Below, in pieces: positions 15,407-23,459 of a stretch of DNA of 24,701 nucleotides. Numbering within the stretch: the stretch's first letter is position 1; every line of letters begins with the position of its first letter. The DNA lies in assembly GCA_026002025.1 (NCBI GenBank), contig BOAU01000024.1:1-24701 (forward strand), in the 5' to 3' direction. Position numbers and translations under genes: made by a program. The DNA comes from Spirochaetia bacterium. Lineage in GTDB: Bacteria > Spirochaetota > Spirochaetia > Treponematales > Breznakiellaceae. The notes under the pieces are model-generated. The model had not been told where the DNA came from and did no database searches. It was given only the letters and a program-made list of their open reading frames with translations.

Positions 15407-15658
15407 CTATTCCTTATCGCCCTTGGTCCCGACGGCATTGAATCCTGAATACCCGGCAAAGCGCCGGCTGTCCGCCGGTTTTTCCGCCTCTTTTGTTTCT
15501 TCTTCAAGATAGATGACCTTTTCCACGGTGCTTTCAGTTTCCGTTGGGACCGGGTCCAGGGATGCCATGGGGCCCAAAAATACATTTTCCGCCAGCATCA
15601 CACCGCCCAGCAGCATTGCCAACATTACCACCACGCCGACTACTACAAATTGTTTCAT
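15407..15658 (-). CDS. Small membrane-anchored protein, unknown function
   Basis: I do not recognise this 83-residue protein. One strongly hydrophobic N-terminal segment (about residues 4-23, Val/Met/Leu/Gly-rich, ending MLAEN) could be a signal peptide or anchor; no lipobox Cys is present. The remainder is acidic and Glu/Thr-rich. The ATG at 15658 is chosen over an upstream in-frame ATG (15706) because a good SD (AAGGAG) lies 8-9 bases before it and the hydrophobic segment starts immediately. It is transcribed divergently from the flagellar operon, whose first gene begins 139 bases away, so a link to motility is possible but unsupported. Confidence 0.65.
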   Translation of the reverse strand: MKQFVVVGVVVMLAMLLGGVMLAENVFLGPMASLDPVPTETESTVEKVIYLEEETKEAEKPADSRRFAGYSGFNAVGTKGDKE

Positions 15659-15714
15659 TCCCAAACTCCTTGGAAAGCGATAACTTTCGCTGCCCTTTTT
15701 AAACATCGGATAAA

Positions 15715-15797
15715 TAATTTTTTTTTATAGTATTTTTGTGGATATCTTGACGATTATGTATTTATAGGGCTTATATAAAAGCAGGGGAGGGGAAATC
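15715..15797 (+). promoter_or_regulatory. AT-rich upstream region of the flagellar operon
   Basis: The gap before flbB contains a T9 run (15718-15726), a TTGACG box (15747-15752) and TATA-rich sequence (TATATAAAA, 15772-15780), followed by a strong SD (GGGGAGGGG, 15784-15792). No -35/-10 pair has good spacing, and no clear sigma-28 (TAAA/GCCGATAA) pair was found. The exact promoter is unresolved. Confidence 0.3.
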
Positions 15798-16406
15798 TTG
15801 GGACGGGTTATTGTTTTATTACTTCTTATTGTAGTTCTTGCCGCAGGCGGCATTGTCTGGTTCGATTATCTCAATGTGATAGATGTTAAAACCACGCTGG
15901 CCCCGGTTTACCGCTTGTTCGGGCGGGAAGGGCGCACAACGCCGGAAGTCCCCTTTGATGAGTCTATTCTGAATCTGGATGCGGAACGGCTGGCGATACG
16001 CCTTGAGGCTCTGGAACTCCAGCGCCGGGAGATGGACAGCCGGGATCAGCAGATACAGGTCCGGTACGGCGAAATTGAACAAATGGCCCAGGAACTTGAG
16101 GAACGGCAAAAAGCGCTGGATGAACGGGAGAATTCGTTTAATGCTTTGCTCCGGGAAACCGAAACTAAAGACAGGAACGTTGAACAGAACGCCCGTTATC
16201 TGACCGGTATGAATCCGGCGCAGGCGGTGGGTATCCTTACCGCCATGGATGATCAGGACGTTATCGACGTATTCCGGAAGACCGAGGAAATTGCTCAGGC
16301 GGAAGGCGCCGCTTCTCTTGTATCTGTTTGGCTGTCACAGCTGCCCCCGGCAAGGGCGGCGGAATTGCAGCGCAAAATGGCAAGCAGGCCCCCAACTCTG
16401 AATTAA
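15798..16406 (+). CDS. flbB: Periplasmic flagellar collar protein FlbB
   Basis: A 202-residue protein with a TTG start, fixed by the strong SD GGGGAGGGG five bases upstream. It has one N-terminal membrane helix (about residues 4-23), a long acidic coiled coil (about 60-130, LEALELQRREMDSRDQQIQ onward) and a C-terminal MgtE-N-like/MotE-like domain (MNPAQAVGILTAMDDQDVIDVF). Position immediately before fliK and flgD matches Borrelia flbB, whose product is the base of the spirochete-specific collar that organises stators around the periplasmic motor. In Borrelia, fliJ precedes it; here flbB is the first gene of the operon. MotE-type proteins of other bacteria are structurally similar. Confidence 0.85.
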   Translation: MGRVIVLLLLIVVLAAGGIVWFDYLNVIDVKTTLAPVYRLFGREGRTTPEVPFDESILNLDAERLAIRLEALELQRREMDSRDQQIQVRYGEIEQMAQELEERQKALDERENSFNALLRETETKDRNVEQNARYLTGMNPAQAVGILTAMDDQDVIDVFRKTEEIAQAEGAASLVSVWLSQLPPARAAELQRKMASRPPTLN

Positions 16407-16413
16407 CCTTGAG

Positions 16414-16457
16414 CCGCCCGGAATCATCCTGAAAAAAATTTTGAGGAGGCCGGGCGG
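16414..16457 (+). promoter_or_regulatory. Hairpin enclosing the fliK ribosome-binding site
   Basis: CCGCCCGG (16414-16421) pairs with CCGGGCGG (16450-16457). The SD GAGGAGG (16443-16449) is in the loop directly beside the stem, and the last stem base is the G of the GTG start. It could modulate fliK translation or simply stabilise the flbB-fliK junction. Confidence 0.45.
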
Positions 16458-18016
16458 TGATGATAATATCCCCCCAAACAGTATCCCCGGAAATAGCCGT
16501 GATAGAATCCCGGCAAAGTACGGTGATTGTCGAACGGAACGACCGTAACCTGGAAGAATCAGGTGAGACGGAAGCGGACCGTAATGTATTTGCCAAAATT
16601 TTAGGCCGTCTGCTCAAAAATGCCAGGGACGATGCCGGTCTTGAACCGGGCGGCCCTGCCGGCCCGGAACTCGACAAGGAAGGGCTCTCCCCGGAATCTT
16701 CATCGCCGACCATTAAAAAGGTTGGTAAAAAAGGGTTCTTTGAAAAAATTCAAGCCCCGGATGAAGGCGGCGCGGTGAGCGGCCTGTCCCGGAACAAAAA
16801 ATCGGACCCCCAGGAATTGCTTAAAAATTTTCCCGAATTAAATGAAGAAAACGCCTTTGGCAAAGGCGGCCTGTTTCCGGGCCTTTCTGGTAAGGAACAA
16901 AAGGCCGCGCCTGTCATCGAGGAAGAGATTCCTTCAGATGATAGTGAAGAGTCCTGGGCCATGGCGCTTGCCGCGCTTCAGCTCAGTGGCGAAGGGGATT
17001 ACCCGGCTGCGGAAGGGGTCTTTGGCGATATTTCCGGCTACCTCGATCCCGGAACAAAGGATGCCGCCGGAGCGGCCCTTGCCATGGCGTCTGATACAAA
17101 AGAAGGGGGAGCGGCTGCGGATACCGATGAACTGGGGGGCAGCCTGAAAGAGGCCAGGGGCCGGGACCGGAAAGGCTTCCGGGGTGTTGTGGAAGATGCC
17201 CCAAATCTTGAGCGTAGCCCTGAAAAGGATGCTCTTTTTACGGGAATGAAGAAACAGGCCCTGGTAGACAATGAAGGGCCCCGCAAGGACCGCCTTTCTG
17301 AGGCTAAAAACCGGGACAAACGCCGGGATCGGCTTTCATTTGATGTGCAGGACCTCCGCAGCGCCCAGGGAACGGAAGGCGGCGCAACGACAGTCCGGGA
17401 AACCGGCCCTGTCGGTGAAGAAGGGCCCTTCGCTTCTCATCAGGAAACCGAATTGACCGTGGAACTGCACCAGGATAACCGGGGCAGCGAGCCCCCGGCC
17501 GCCGGGGCGCCGAAAACCGTGACCCAGGCCTTTGAGGACATTCTGGCCCGGGAACTTCACCAAAACCTCAACAACGATATCGTCCGCCAGGCTTCGGTGG
17601 TTTTAAAAGACGGCGGGGAAGGGACCATCAAACTGTCCCTCAAACCGGAATCCCTGGGAAATGTAAAGATACGCCTTGAAATGGCCGACAACAAGATAAC
17701 GGGGCACATCATCGTGGAAAGCGATGAGGCCCTGCGGGCATTTGAACGGGAAGTTTCTTCCCTGGAGCAGGCTTTTAAGGAATCGGGCTTTGAGGGCGCG
17801 GACCTTGAAATGTCCCTGGCCTCGGGGAATGACAGCGGCGCGGGAGAGCAGTGGAGACAAGGGGAAGCGAGCCCCTTCTTTTCAGAACGCTTTGCCGCGG
17901 AGCGGGCGGCTACCCAGTACGATGTTTCAATAGAAAGAACGGATACCCCGTGGGCCGGACAGGCTGACGGAATGAAGCCAGGGAATGGGCAAATTTCAGT
18001 CAATATGCTGATATAG
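16457..18016 (+). CDS. fliK: Flagellar hook-length control protein FliK
   Basis: FliK is the secreted molecular ruler that measures the hook and switches export specificity through FlhB. The 519-residue protein has a long, low-complexity, acidic N-terminal and central region with no recognisable domain, as usual for FliK, and a conserved C-terminal Flg_hook domain near residues 390-455 ([19 protein letters not shown] and [18 protein letters not shown]). The start is GTG at 16457 or the adjacent ATG at 16460; both follow TGAGGAGG. In Borrelia the equivalent position was historically called flbC. The stop overlaps the flgD SD. Confidence 0.9.
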   Translation: MMIISPQTVSPEIAVIESRQSTVIVERNDRNLEESGETEADRNVFAKILGRLLKNARDDAGLEPGGPAGPELDKEGLSPESSSPTIKKVGKKGFFEKIQAPDEGGAVSGLSRNKKSDPQELLKNFPELNEENAFGKGGLFPGLSGKEQKAAPVIEEEIPSDDSEESWAMALAALQLSGEGDYPAAEGVFGDISGYLDPGTKDAAGAALAMASDTKEGGAAADTDELGGSLKEARGRDRKGFRGVVEDAPNLERSPEKDALFTGMKKQALVDNEGPRKDRLSEAKNRDKRRDRLSFDVQDLRSAQGTEGGATTVRETGPVGEEGPFASHQETELTVELHQDNRGSEPPAAGAPKTVTQAFEDILARELHQNLNNDIVRQASVVLKDGGEGTIKLSLKPESLGNVKIRLEMADNKITGHIIVESDEALRAFEREVSSLEQAFKESGFEGADLEMSLASGNDSGAGEQWRQGEASPFFSERFAAERAATQYDVSIERTDTPWAGQADGMKPGNGQISVNMLI

Positions 18017-18027
18017 GAGTTAAACAC

Positions 18028-18465
18028 ATGGCGCTTCAATCGGTTCTTAGTGCACAAGACACGATGGATTTACAAAAGCTCGTCACCGAGCACAACGGCA
18101 AAATCAATCAGGGGAGGAACCCCCAGCAAAACCTTGGGAAGGATGACTTTTTAAAGATCCTTATCACCCAGCTTTCCTATCAGGACCCCTCCGCCCCCAT
18201 GGAGGACAAGGAATTCATCGCTCAGATGGCCCAGTTTTCCACCCTGGAACAGATGACCGGCATGGCCGGGGATTTTGCCAGGCTCACGGAACTGCTTGCC
18301 GGATCGGAAGCGGGCTCCGCCCTGGGAAAATCCGTGGAACTGAGCCAGGGGGATGAGATCATCCAGGGCTCCGTCAAGGCAATAACCCGGGGTACGAATC
18401 CCCAGGTTATGGTAAACGGGACTTATTATGACTGGGCAAAAGTAACCAAGGTATTTGAGGATTAA
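18028..18465 (+). CDS. flgD: Flagellar hook-capping protein FlgD
   Basis: FlgD forms the cap on which hook subunits polymerise. The 145-residue protein has the conserved N-terminal region [19 protein letters not shown] followed by [20 protein letters not shown] (about residues 36-75), then a short beta region. It is much shorter than enterobacterial FlgD (about 230 residues) and lacks most of the C-terminal Tudor/FnIII domain, consistent with short spirochete forms. An SD (AGGAG, 18015-18019) overlaps the fliK stop, and flgE follows after 15 bases. Confidence 0.94.
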   Translation: MALQSVLSAQDTMDLQKLVTEHNGKINQGRNPQQNLGKDDFLKILITQLSYQDPSAPMEDKEFIAQMAQFSTLEQMTGMAGDFARLTELLAGSEAGSALGKSVELSQGDEIIQGSVKAITRGTNPQVMVNGTYYDWAKVTKVFED

Positions 18466-18480
18466 AGGGGTAACACTACT

Positions 18481-19881
18481 ATGATGCGATCATTGTTTGC
18501 CGGGGTTTCCGGCCTTCAGAATCATCAGACCAGAATGGATGTTGTGGGCAATAACATTGCCAATATCAACACCACCGGCTTCAAACGGGGCCGGGTGAAT
18601 TTTCAGGACATCCTGTACCAGCAGACCCAGGGCGCGAGCCGTCCTACCGCGGATTTGGGAGGTGTGAATCCCAAGGAAATCGGCCTTGGGATGTCCATTG
18701 CTTCGATAGACACCATCCACATACAGGGGAGCCTGCAAACTACCGGTAACACCACGGACCTTGCCATTACGGGGAACGGCTTCTTCGTGCTGGAAGACGG
18801 TGGGGACATGCTCTACACCCGCGCCGGGGCCTTCAGCGTTGACGAGGATGGAACCATGGTGAACCCTGCCAACGGTATGAAGGTGAAGGGCTGGACCGCC
18901 AGGGAAGTGATGGGGGAATCCTTCATCGACACCTCCGGCCAGGTTGAGGATATTATTATTCCCGTGGGGGGCAAGGACCCCGCCCATGAAACTACCACGG
19001 TGAACTTTGCCTGTAATCTGGACAAGCGTATCCCGGAAATCCCAGAGGGCGCCAATGAACTCCAGATTGCCCAGTCTACCTGGCGGACGGCGATCAATAT
19101 TTACGACAGTTTTGGAGAGAAGCATATCCTTCAGGTGGAATTTACCCGTGTCCCCGGCGTCAACAATAGCTGGAACGCCGCGATCGCGGTGGACGGAGAG
19201 GCCGAGGTTCCCACCAATGCCTCCATCGGGCTTGGGGCGGAGGCCCCCGCAGCGGGAGGACCTGCGAATTTTACGGTGAACTTTTCCAACGGGGGTACCC
19301 TGTTAAGCGCCGTGGACGCTGACGGGAACGCCTCCGGGGAAAATGGTCAGGTGCTGATGAATGTGGCCTTTGACGTCCAGGGAGCCACCGTCGGCGCTGA
19401 CGGCGCCCCGGTGCGCCAGCAATTTACCCTGAATCTGGGTACTGTCGGCAGCTTTACCAACTCCATCACTCAGTATTCGGAGCAGAGTTCCTCCAAGGCA
19501 GTGGTCCAGGACGGCCGTACCATGGGCTATCTTGATAACTTTACGATAGATTCCCAGGGGATTATCACCGGGATCTATTCCAACGGTTCCAGCCGGGATC
19601 TGGGACAGGTGGCCATGGCCAGCTTCCCCAACCAGGGGGGGCTTGAGAAGGCCGGGGACAGCACCTACCGGGTGTCCAACAACTCCGGGGCCGCCAATGT
19701 GGGTCCTTCGGGGGTTGCCGGTAAGGGCAAGATCGTCTCCGGGGCTCTGGAAATGTCCAACGTGGATATGGCCGAACAGTTCGTTGACATGATCGTCACC
19801 CAGCGGGGATTCCAGGCGAACTCCCGGACCATACAGACCGCGGATCAGCTCTTACAAGAGTTGCTGACCTTAAAGCGGTAG
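18481..19881 (+). CDS. flgE: Flagellar hook protein FlgE with lysinoalanine cross-link residues
   Basis: FlgE polymerises into the periplasmic hook. The 466-residue protein has the N-terminal rod/hook motif ([32 protein letters not shown]), [12 protein letters not shown], the FlgE central domains and a C-terminal coiled region ending [12 protein letters not shown]. Lys165 (in PVGGKDP) and Cys178 (in NFACNLDKR) match in position and number the Lys165 and Cys178 that form the self-catalysed lysinoalanine cross-link in Treponema denticola FlgE, so hooks here are expected to be covalently cross-linked. Start at the first of two adjacent ATGs gives this numbering. An SD AAAGGGG lies about 10 bases upstream. 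Confidence 0.97.
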   Translation: MMRSLFAGVSGLQNHQTRMDVVGNNIANINTTGFKRGRVNFQDILYQQTQGASRPTADLGGVNPKEIGLGMSIASIDTIHIQGSLQTTGNTTDLAITGNGFFVLEDGGDMLYTRAGAFSVDEDGTMVNPANGMKVKGWTAREVMGESFIDTSGQVEDIIIPVGGKDPAHETTTVNFACNLDKRIPEIPEGANELQIAQSTWRTAINIYDSFGEKHILQVEFTRVPGVNNSWNAAIAVDGEAEVPTNASIGLGAEAPAAGGPANFTVNFSNGGTLLSAVDADGNASGENGQVLMNVAFDVQGATVGADGAPVRQQFTLNLGTVGSFTNSITQYSEQSSSKAVVQDGRTMGYLDNFTIDSQGIITGIYSNGSSRDLGQVAMASFPNQGGLEKAGDSTYRVSNNSGAANVGPSGVAGKGKIVSGALEMSNVDMAEQFVDMIVTQRGFQANSRTIQTADQLLQELLTLKR

Positions 19882-19906
19882 TTTGGTAAAATAAGAAACA
19901 GGATTG

Positions 19907-19926
19907 CGGGGCTTTAACCGGCCCCG
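19907..19926 (+). other. Small hairpin between flgE and flbD
   Basis: CGGGGC (19907-19912) and GCCCCG (19921-19926) form a 6-bp GC stem with an 8-base loop in the 63-base flgE-flbD gap. There is only a short T-rich tail (TCTTT), so it is more likely an attenuating or mRNA-stabilising hairpin than a full terminator. Confidence 0.4.
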
Positions 19927-19944
19927 TCTTTCCATAAGGAACCT

Positions 19945-20142
19945 ATGATCAAAGTAAGCAGGCTGGACGGGGTGGAGTATTACCTTAATCCTCATCAAAT
20001 TGAAACCATTGAGGTCCACCCCGATACCACCCTGGTACTGCTTTCGGGGAAGAAGCTCATCGTAAAGGAAGGGGTGGATGAATTGCTGAAAAGAATCGAA
20101 GATTACCGCCGCCGGCTTTTTCCGTCCATGGGTGAGGAGTAA
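19945..20142 (+). CDS. flbD: FlbD-family flagellar protein
   Basis: A 65-residue protein of the spirochete/Firmicute FlbD family (unrelated to the Caulobacter NtrC-like regulator FlbD). The N-terminal IKVSRLDGVEYYLNPHQIETIE and the middle TTLVLLSGKKLIVKEGVDEL are characteristic. The gene commonly sits between flgE and motA, as here. Its role is not well defined. An SD (AAGGAA) lies just before the ATG; the stop is 6 bases from the motA start. Confidence 0.92.
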   Translation: MIKVSRLDGVEYYLNPHQIETIEVHPDTTLVLLSGKKLIVKEGVDELLKRIEDYRRRLFPSMGEE

Positions 20143-20148
20143 CACAGT

Positions 20149-20934
20149 ATGGATTTAGGGAGTATTATTGGGGTCATCGGCATGGTAACCATGGTGATAT
20201 TTACCATCCTGGTCGCCGGACAGCCGCTTTCTATGATTTGGGATGCGCCATCCATGCTCCTGGTTATTGCCGGTTCCTATTTCGCCCTGATGCTGAGCTA
20301 TCCCATGGCGGACGCTTTGGGTATCTGGGGCGTTATTGGCCGTGCTTTCAAGGTTCCCCAGTTTAACGAGAAGGGCATTATCACCAATCTTATGCAATTC
20401 TCCGAAAAGGCCCGCCGGGAAGGGCTTCTGGCCCTTGAGGATGAGCTTGAAAATCTGGATGATGAGTTTATGAAGAAGGGGCTCCGCCTGGTGGTTGACG
20501 GTACGGATGCGTCAATTATCCGGGACCTTCTGGAACTGGAATTAAGCCAGATGGAAGGCCGCCACGGCAACAAGCATAACCTTATCAACCAGTGGGGCGC
20601 ATTGGCCCCCGGCCTTGGAATGCTGGGCACGGTGCTCGGGCTTATGGGTATGTTACGGAACCTGGAAGACAAGGCCGCCATCGGCCCTAACATGTCCATG
20701 GCCCTGGTAACCACCCTGTACGGCTCCATGGTGGCAAACCTTTTCATGGTCCCCTTTGTTGCAAAACTCCGGGGCCAGGATGCCAAGGAAAGTATGGCCA
20801 AGGAAATGGTGATCGAGGGGGTCCTTTCCATACAGGCCGGGGACAATACCCGTATTTTGGCGATGAAGCTCCTTGCTTACCTCAATCCAAAGGAAAGGGC
20901 AATAGTTGAAAAAGAAGTGTTAAAGGATAGTTAA
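20149..20934 (+). CDS. motA: Flagellar motor stator protein MotA
   Basis: MotA forms the pentameric ring of the proton-driven stator. The 261-residue protein has four membrane helices (two N-terminal within about residues 1-55, two around 145-205), a cytoplasmic loop with the charged helix KARREGLLALEDELENLDDEF whose Arg and Glu residues contact FliG, and the conserved WGALAPGLGMLGTVLGLMGML with the essential proline. MVPFVAKLRG ends the fourth helix. The SD is GGTGAGGAG inside the end of flbD. The stop lies in a small A/T hairpin (20933-20949) before motB. Confidence 0.96.
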   Translation: MDLGSIIGVIGMVTMVIFTILVAGQPLSMIWDAPSMLLVIAGSYFALMLSYPMADALGIWGVIGRAFKVPQFNEKGIITNLMQFSEKARREGLLALEDELENLDDEFMKKGLRLVVDGTDASIIRDLLELELSQMEGRHGNKHNLINQWGALAPGLGMLGTVLGLMGMLRNLEDKAAIGPNMSMALVTTLYGSMVANLFMVPFVAKLRGQDAKESMAKEMVIEGVLSIQAGDNTRILAMKLLAYLNPKERAIVEKEVLKDS

Positions 20935-20949
20935 AACCCCTTTGGTTTT
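20933..20949 (+). other. Small hairpin in the motA-motB gap
   Basis: AAAACC (20933-20938) pairs with GGTTTT (20944-20949) around a 5-base loop and is followed by TTTAACC. It overlaps the motA stop codon. It is weak, and probably tunes mRNA stability or read-through rather than terminating. Confidence 0.3.
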
Positions 20950-20986
20950 TAACCTGGGCTTTTCTCCAAAATAAGGAATTGATTGT

Positions 20987-21721
20987 ATGGCGAGAAAGAA
21001 AAAAGGCGGCGGGGGGGGGCCCACCGGGCAGGAGTGGCTCACCACCTATTCGGACATGGTTACCCTCATGCTCTGCTTCTTCGTCATCTTTTTTAACCCC
21101 GATGAAGCTTCTACTGCGACCGCCCAGGCGATTTCCGCAGCCATGGGGCCCCAGAGTCTTAGTACAAAGACCGGGGGGGAGACCCTCTCGGAGGGGAGGA
21201 TGGCGAGTATGGGCAATACGATGATGACCCTCCCATCAATGGAAAGGGGCCGTTCCCTGGGAACCGCCCTGAAAAAGGCGGTAAGTCTTTTTAACCCCGA
21301 AGTCAGATCAAACAAGGTCAAGGTTACCCATGATGAACGGGGGCTGGTGATCAGCCTTGCCTCGGACGCCTTTTTCGGCCCCGCCAGCGCCCGGATTAAT
21401 ATCGAAGAAACCCGCGACATACTGCTGCGGCTGGGGACCCTTTTGGCCTCCGATGAACTCCGGGGCCATAAGTTCCGTATCGAAGGGCATACGGATGATG
21501 TGGCCATAGACCCCGCCGGCCCCTGGGAATCGAATTGGGAACTTTCCACCGCCCGCTCTATAAATGTGCTGCACTATCTTACCGATATTGGAGTAGATGA
21601 GAAGCGGTTCCAGGTTGCGGGCTTTGCGGCTACCATGCCGGTGGCCACAAACAATACCGCGGAAGGCCGTGCGTACAACCGCCGGGTGGATGTTATTATT
21701 TTAGACGAAGGACATTTATAA
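20987..21721 (+). CDS. motB: Flagellar motor stator protein MotB
   Basis: MotB anchors the stator to peptidoglycan and carries the proton-binding Asp. In this 244-residue protein the single membrane helix WLTTYSDMVTLMLCFFVIFF (residues 17-36) holds Asp23, equivalent to E. coli Asp32. The OmpA-like peptidoglycan-binding domain covers about residues 140-240 (IEGHTDDVAI, NWELSTARSINVLHYL, NNTAEGRAYNRRVDVII). A G9 tract (21011-21019) encodes Gly9-11 just after the basic N-terminus and is a possible slippage site. The SD AAGGAA (20973-20978) lies 8 bases before the ATG. The stop codon is buried in an 18-bp hairpin shared with the start of the next intergenic region. Confidence 0.96.
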   Translation: MARKKKGGGGGPTGQEWLTTYSDMVTLMLCFFVIFFNPDEASTATAQAISAAMGPQSLSTKTGGETLSEGRMASMGNTMMTLPSMERGRSLGTALKKAVSLFNPEVRSNKVKVTHDERGLVISLASDAFFGPASARINIEETRDILLRLGTLLASDELRGHKFRIEGHTDDVAIDPAGPWESNWELSTARSINVLHYLTDIGVDEKRFQVAGFAATMPVATNNTAEGRAYNRRVDVIILDEGHL

Positions 21722-21750
21722 AATAAACCTTCGGTTTATTTTATAAATGT
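21712..21750 (+). other. Perfect 18-bp hairpin at the motB-fliL junction
   Basis: The arms at 21712-21729 and 21733-21750 are perfect reverse complements with a TTC triloop (a C-TTCG-G tetraloop register also exists at the tip). The stem contains the motB stop codon and an ATG (21747) that is therefore unlikely to start fliL. A short T5 follows at 21756-21760. It could be a partial terminator, an RNase processing barrier or an element separating stator from switch gene expression. Confidence 0.75.
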
Positions 21751-21782
21751 TTGAATTTTTATGGGTATGGGAGGTTTTGGGC

Positions 21783-22352
21783 ATGTCTGATAGTGATGAG
21801 CTGAATCTAAACGAAGGCGGCGAAGCTGCCGATGGTGAAAAAGGCGCTGCTTCCAAAAAAGGCCCCGGGCTGAAGGCCCTGTTACCCACAATACTCAAAT
21901 TTGCCGCCATAGGACTTGGGGCGCTGATCTTCATCGTAACCGTGGCGGTTATCACCTTTAATATCATGAACACAGGCGGCAAGTCCCAGACCGCAGTGAC
22001 AGACCCTACCAACGCCTATTTGGGGACGCGGCCCGTATACGCTTATTATAACCTGATCGGCGCGGTGACCACCCGGACCAAGGACCCAAATGTCTCTGTC
22101 ACCGTGGAGGTACTCATCGGTTATGATGATAAAAATGGAAATGCCGCGACAGCGTCAAATATTAATGCCTACCAGAATGAGCTGCGGGATTGGGTACGCC
22201 GGTATTTCAGCACCAAGACGGCGGAGGAGCTTCAGCCCCAGAACGAAGAGCGGATAAAGAATGAAATCCGGGAACGACTTAATACCGAGATACTGGATGC
22301 CACCAAAGCCCGGAAGATATTGTTCAATAGGTTTGACATTATGGAGCTGTAG
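21783..22352 (+). CDS. fliL: Flagellar basal-body-associated protein FliL
   Basis: FliL is a single-pass membrane protein that surrounds MotAB stators and stabilises their activity. The ATG at 21783 gives 189 residues and has a good SD (GGGAGG, 21769-21774) at 8 bases; the longer frame from 21747 starts inside a hairpin stem and is rejected. An acidic cytoplasmic N-terminus is followed by one membrane helix (about residues 39-63; FAAIGLGALIFIVTVAVITF) and a periplasmic stomatin-like domain with VSVTVEVLIGYD and the C-terminal helix RLNTEILDATKARKILFNRF. The order motB-fliL-fliM is standard in spirochetes. Confidence 0.92.
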   Translation: MSDSDELNLNEGGEAADGEKGAASKKGPGLKALLPTILKFAAIGLGALIFIVTVAVITFNIMNTGGKSQTAVTDPTNAYLGTRPVYAYYNLIGAVTTRTKDPNVSVTVEVLIGYDDKNGNAATASNINAYQNELRDWVRRYFSTKTAEELQPQNEERIKNEIRERLNTEILDATKARKILFNRFDIMEL

Positions 22353-22379
22353 AGGAGGGTTTGGAGCAAAGGGGGGCGC

Positions 22380-22408
22380 TTGCATACTTCATACTATATA
22401 GTTACAAT
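22380..22408 (+). promoter_or_regulatory. Candidate internal promoter upstream of fliM
   Basis: TTGCAT (22380-22385), a 17-base spacer and TACAAT (22403-22408) lie in the AT-rich 78-base gap between fliL and fliM. Predicted transcription would start about 15-20 bases before the fliM ATG. The -10 is a five-of-six match; the -35 is weak. Confidence 0.4.
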
Positions 22409-22430
22409 ACGGTAGGGAATTTTATAGATA

Positions 22431-23459
22431 ATGACTGAAGTTCTGTCACAGGAAGAGATAAATCAACTCCTCACCGCAATAAGCGGCGGAGATACGGGGC
22501 CTGATGATTACAGGCCCCCCGCGGATACCCGCAAGATCAAGATATACGATTTCAAGCGTCCCAATAAATTCTCCCAGGAACATATCCGTACCGTGCAGAT
22601 CATGCACGAAACTTTTGCCCGCCTGACCACCACCAGTCTTTCCGCCACGCTCCGTTCAATGATCCACGTTCATGTGAATTCGGTGGATCAGCTTACCTAT
22701 GAAGAATTTATCCGTTCAATCCCCACCCCCACCACTTTGGCGATCATCAATATGGACCCCCTCAAGGGGAACGCCATTCTGGAAATTGATCCGGCGATCT
22801 CCTTTTCCATTATTGAACGTCTTTTTGGGGGCCCTGGCGAGGGAACCAAAAATACCCATGAACTTACCGATATTGAAACCTCCGTTATGGAAGGGATCAT
22901 TGTCCGTATGCTGGGGAATATGCGGGAAGCCTGGTCCCAGGTAATTGACCTCCGGCCCCGGCTGGGCCAGATCGACACGAACCCCCAGTTTGCCCAGATT
23001 GTGCCCCCCACGGAAATGGTGGTCCTGGTGACCCTGGAAACCAAAATCGGGGATGTTGAGGGGATGATGAACTTCTGTATTCCCTATCTTACCATTGAAC
23101 CCATCATCGGCAAACTTTCCGCCCAGTTCTGGTACTCTTCGGTCCGCCGGGGGGCCACCACGGAAAACCTCAACGTACTCAAGGAAAAACTTTCAACCGT
23201 CGATGTTGACGTGGTTGCGGAAATTGGAAGAATACAGGTGCCTATCAAGGACGTGCTGGGTCTCCAAATGGGAGATGTGGTGCGGCTTAATACCCGGGTT
23301 GAGGATACCTATTCCCTCAATATCGGCCGTAAAAAGAAATTTTTGTGCCGTCCCGGTGTTATCGGGAAAAAAATGGCGGTGCAGATTACCAAAAAAATCG
23401 CCGAAGTTGGACAGGATGAATTTGAAGAACTAGCGGCCAATGGGGAGGGTTCATTATGA
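22431..23459 (+). CDS. fliM: Flagellar motor switch protein FliM
   Basis: FliM links FliG to FliN/FliY in the C-ring and binds CheY-P. The 342-residue protein has the N-terminal CheY-P-binding peptide LSQEEINQLLTAI (residues 5-17), a CheC-like middle domain (about 45-225; LFGGPGEGTK and TDIETSVMEGIIVRMLGNMREAW) and a C-terminal SpoA domain (about 250-330; RIQVPIKDVLGLQMGDVVRLN). It is full length. The SD is poor (TAGGGAA), and an internal promoter may drive it. It ends in an ATGA overlap with fliY. Confidence 0.97.
   Translation: MTEVLSQEEINQLLTAISGGDTGPDDYRPPADTRKIKIYDFKRPNKFSQEHIRTVQIMHETFARLTTTSLSATLRSMIHVHVNSVDQLTYEEFIRSIPTPTTLAIINMDPLKGNAILEIDPAISFSIIERLFGGPGEGTKNTHELTDIETSVMEGIIVRMLGNMREAWSQVIDLRPRLGQIDTNPQFAQIVPPTEMVVLVTLETKIGDVEGMMNFCIPYLTIEPIIGKLSAQFWYSSVRRGATTENLNVLKEKLSTVDVDVVAEIGRIQVPIKDVLGLQMGDVVRLNTRVEDTYSLNIGRKKKFLCRPGVIGKKMAVQITKKIAEVGQDEFEELAANGEGSL

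Noticed and set aside
15659..15706. Upstream ATG (15706) for the small membrane protein
   Set aside because: No SD precedes it, whereas AAGGAG precedes the ATG at 15658, which starts directly before the hydrophobic segment.
21747..21782. ATG at 21747 as the fliL start
   Set aside because: It lies within a perfect hairpin stem without an SD; the ATG at 21783 has GGGAGG at proper spacing and begins the usual acidic FliL N-terminus.
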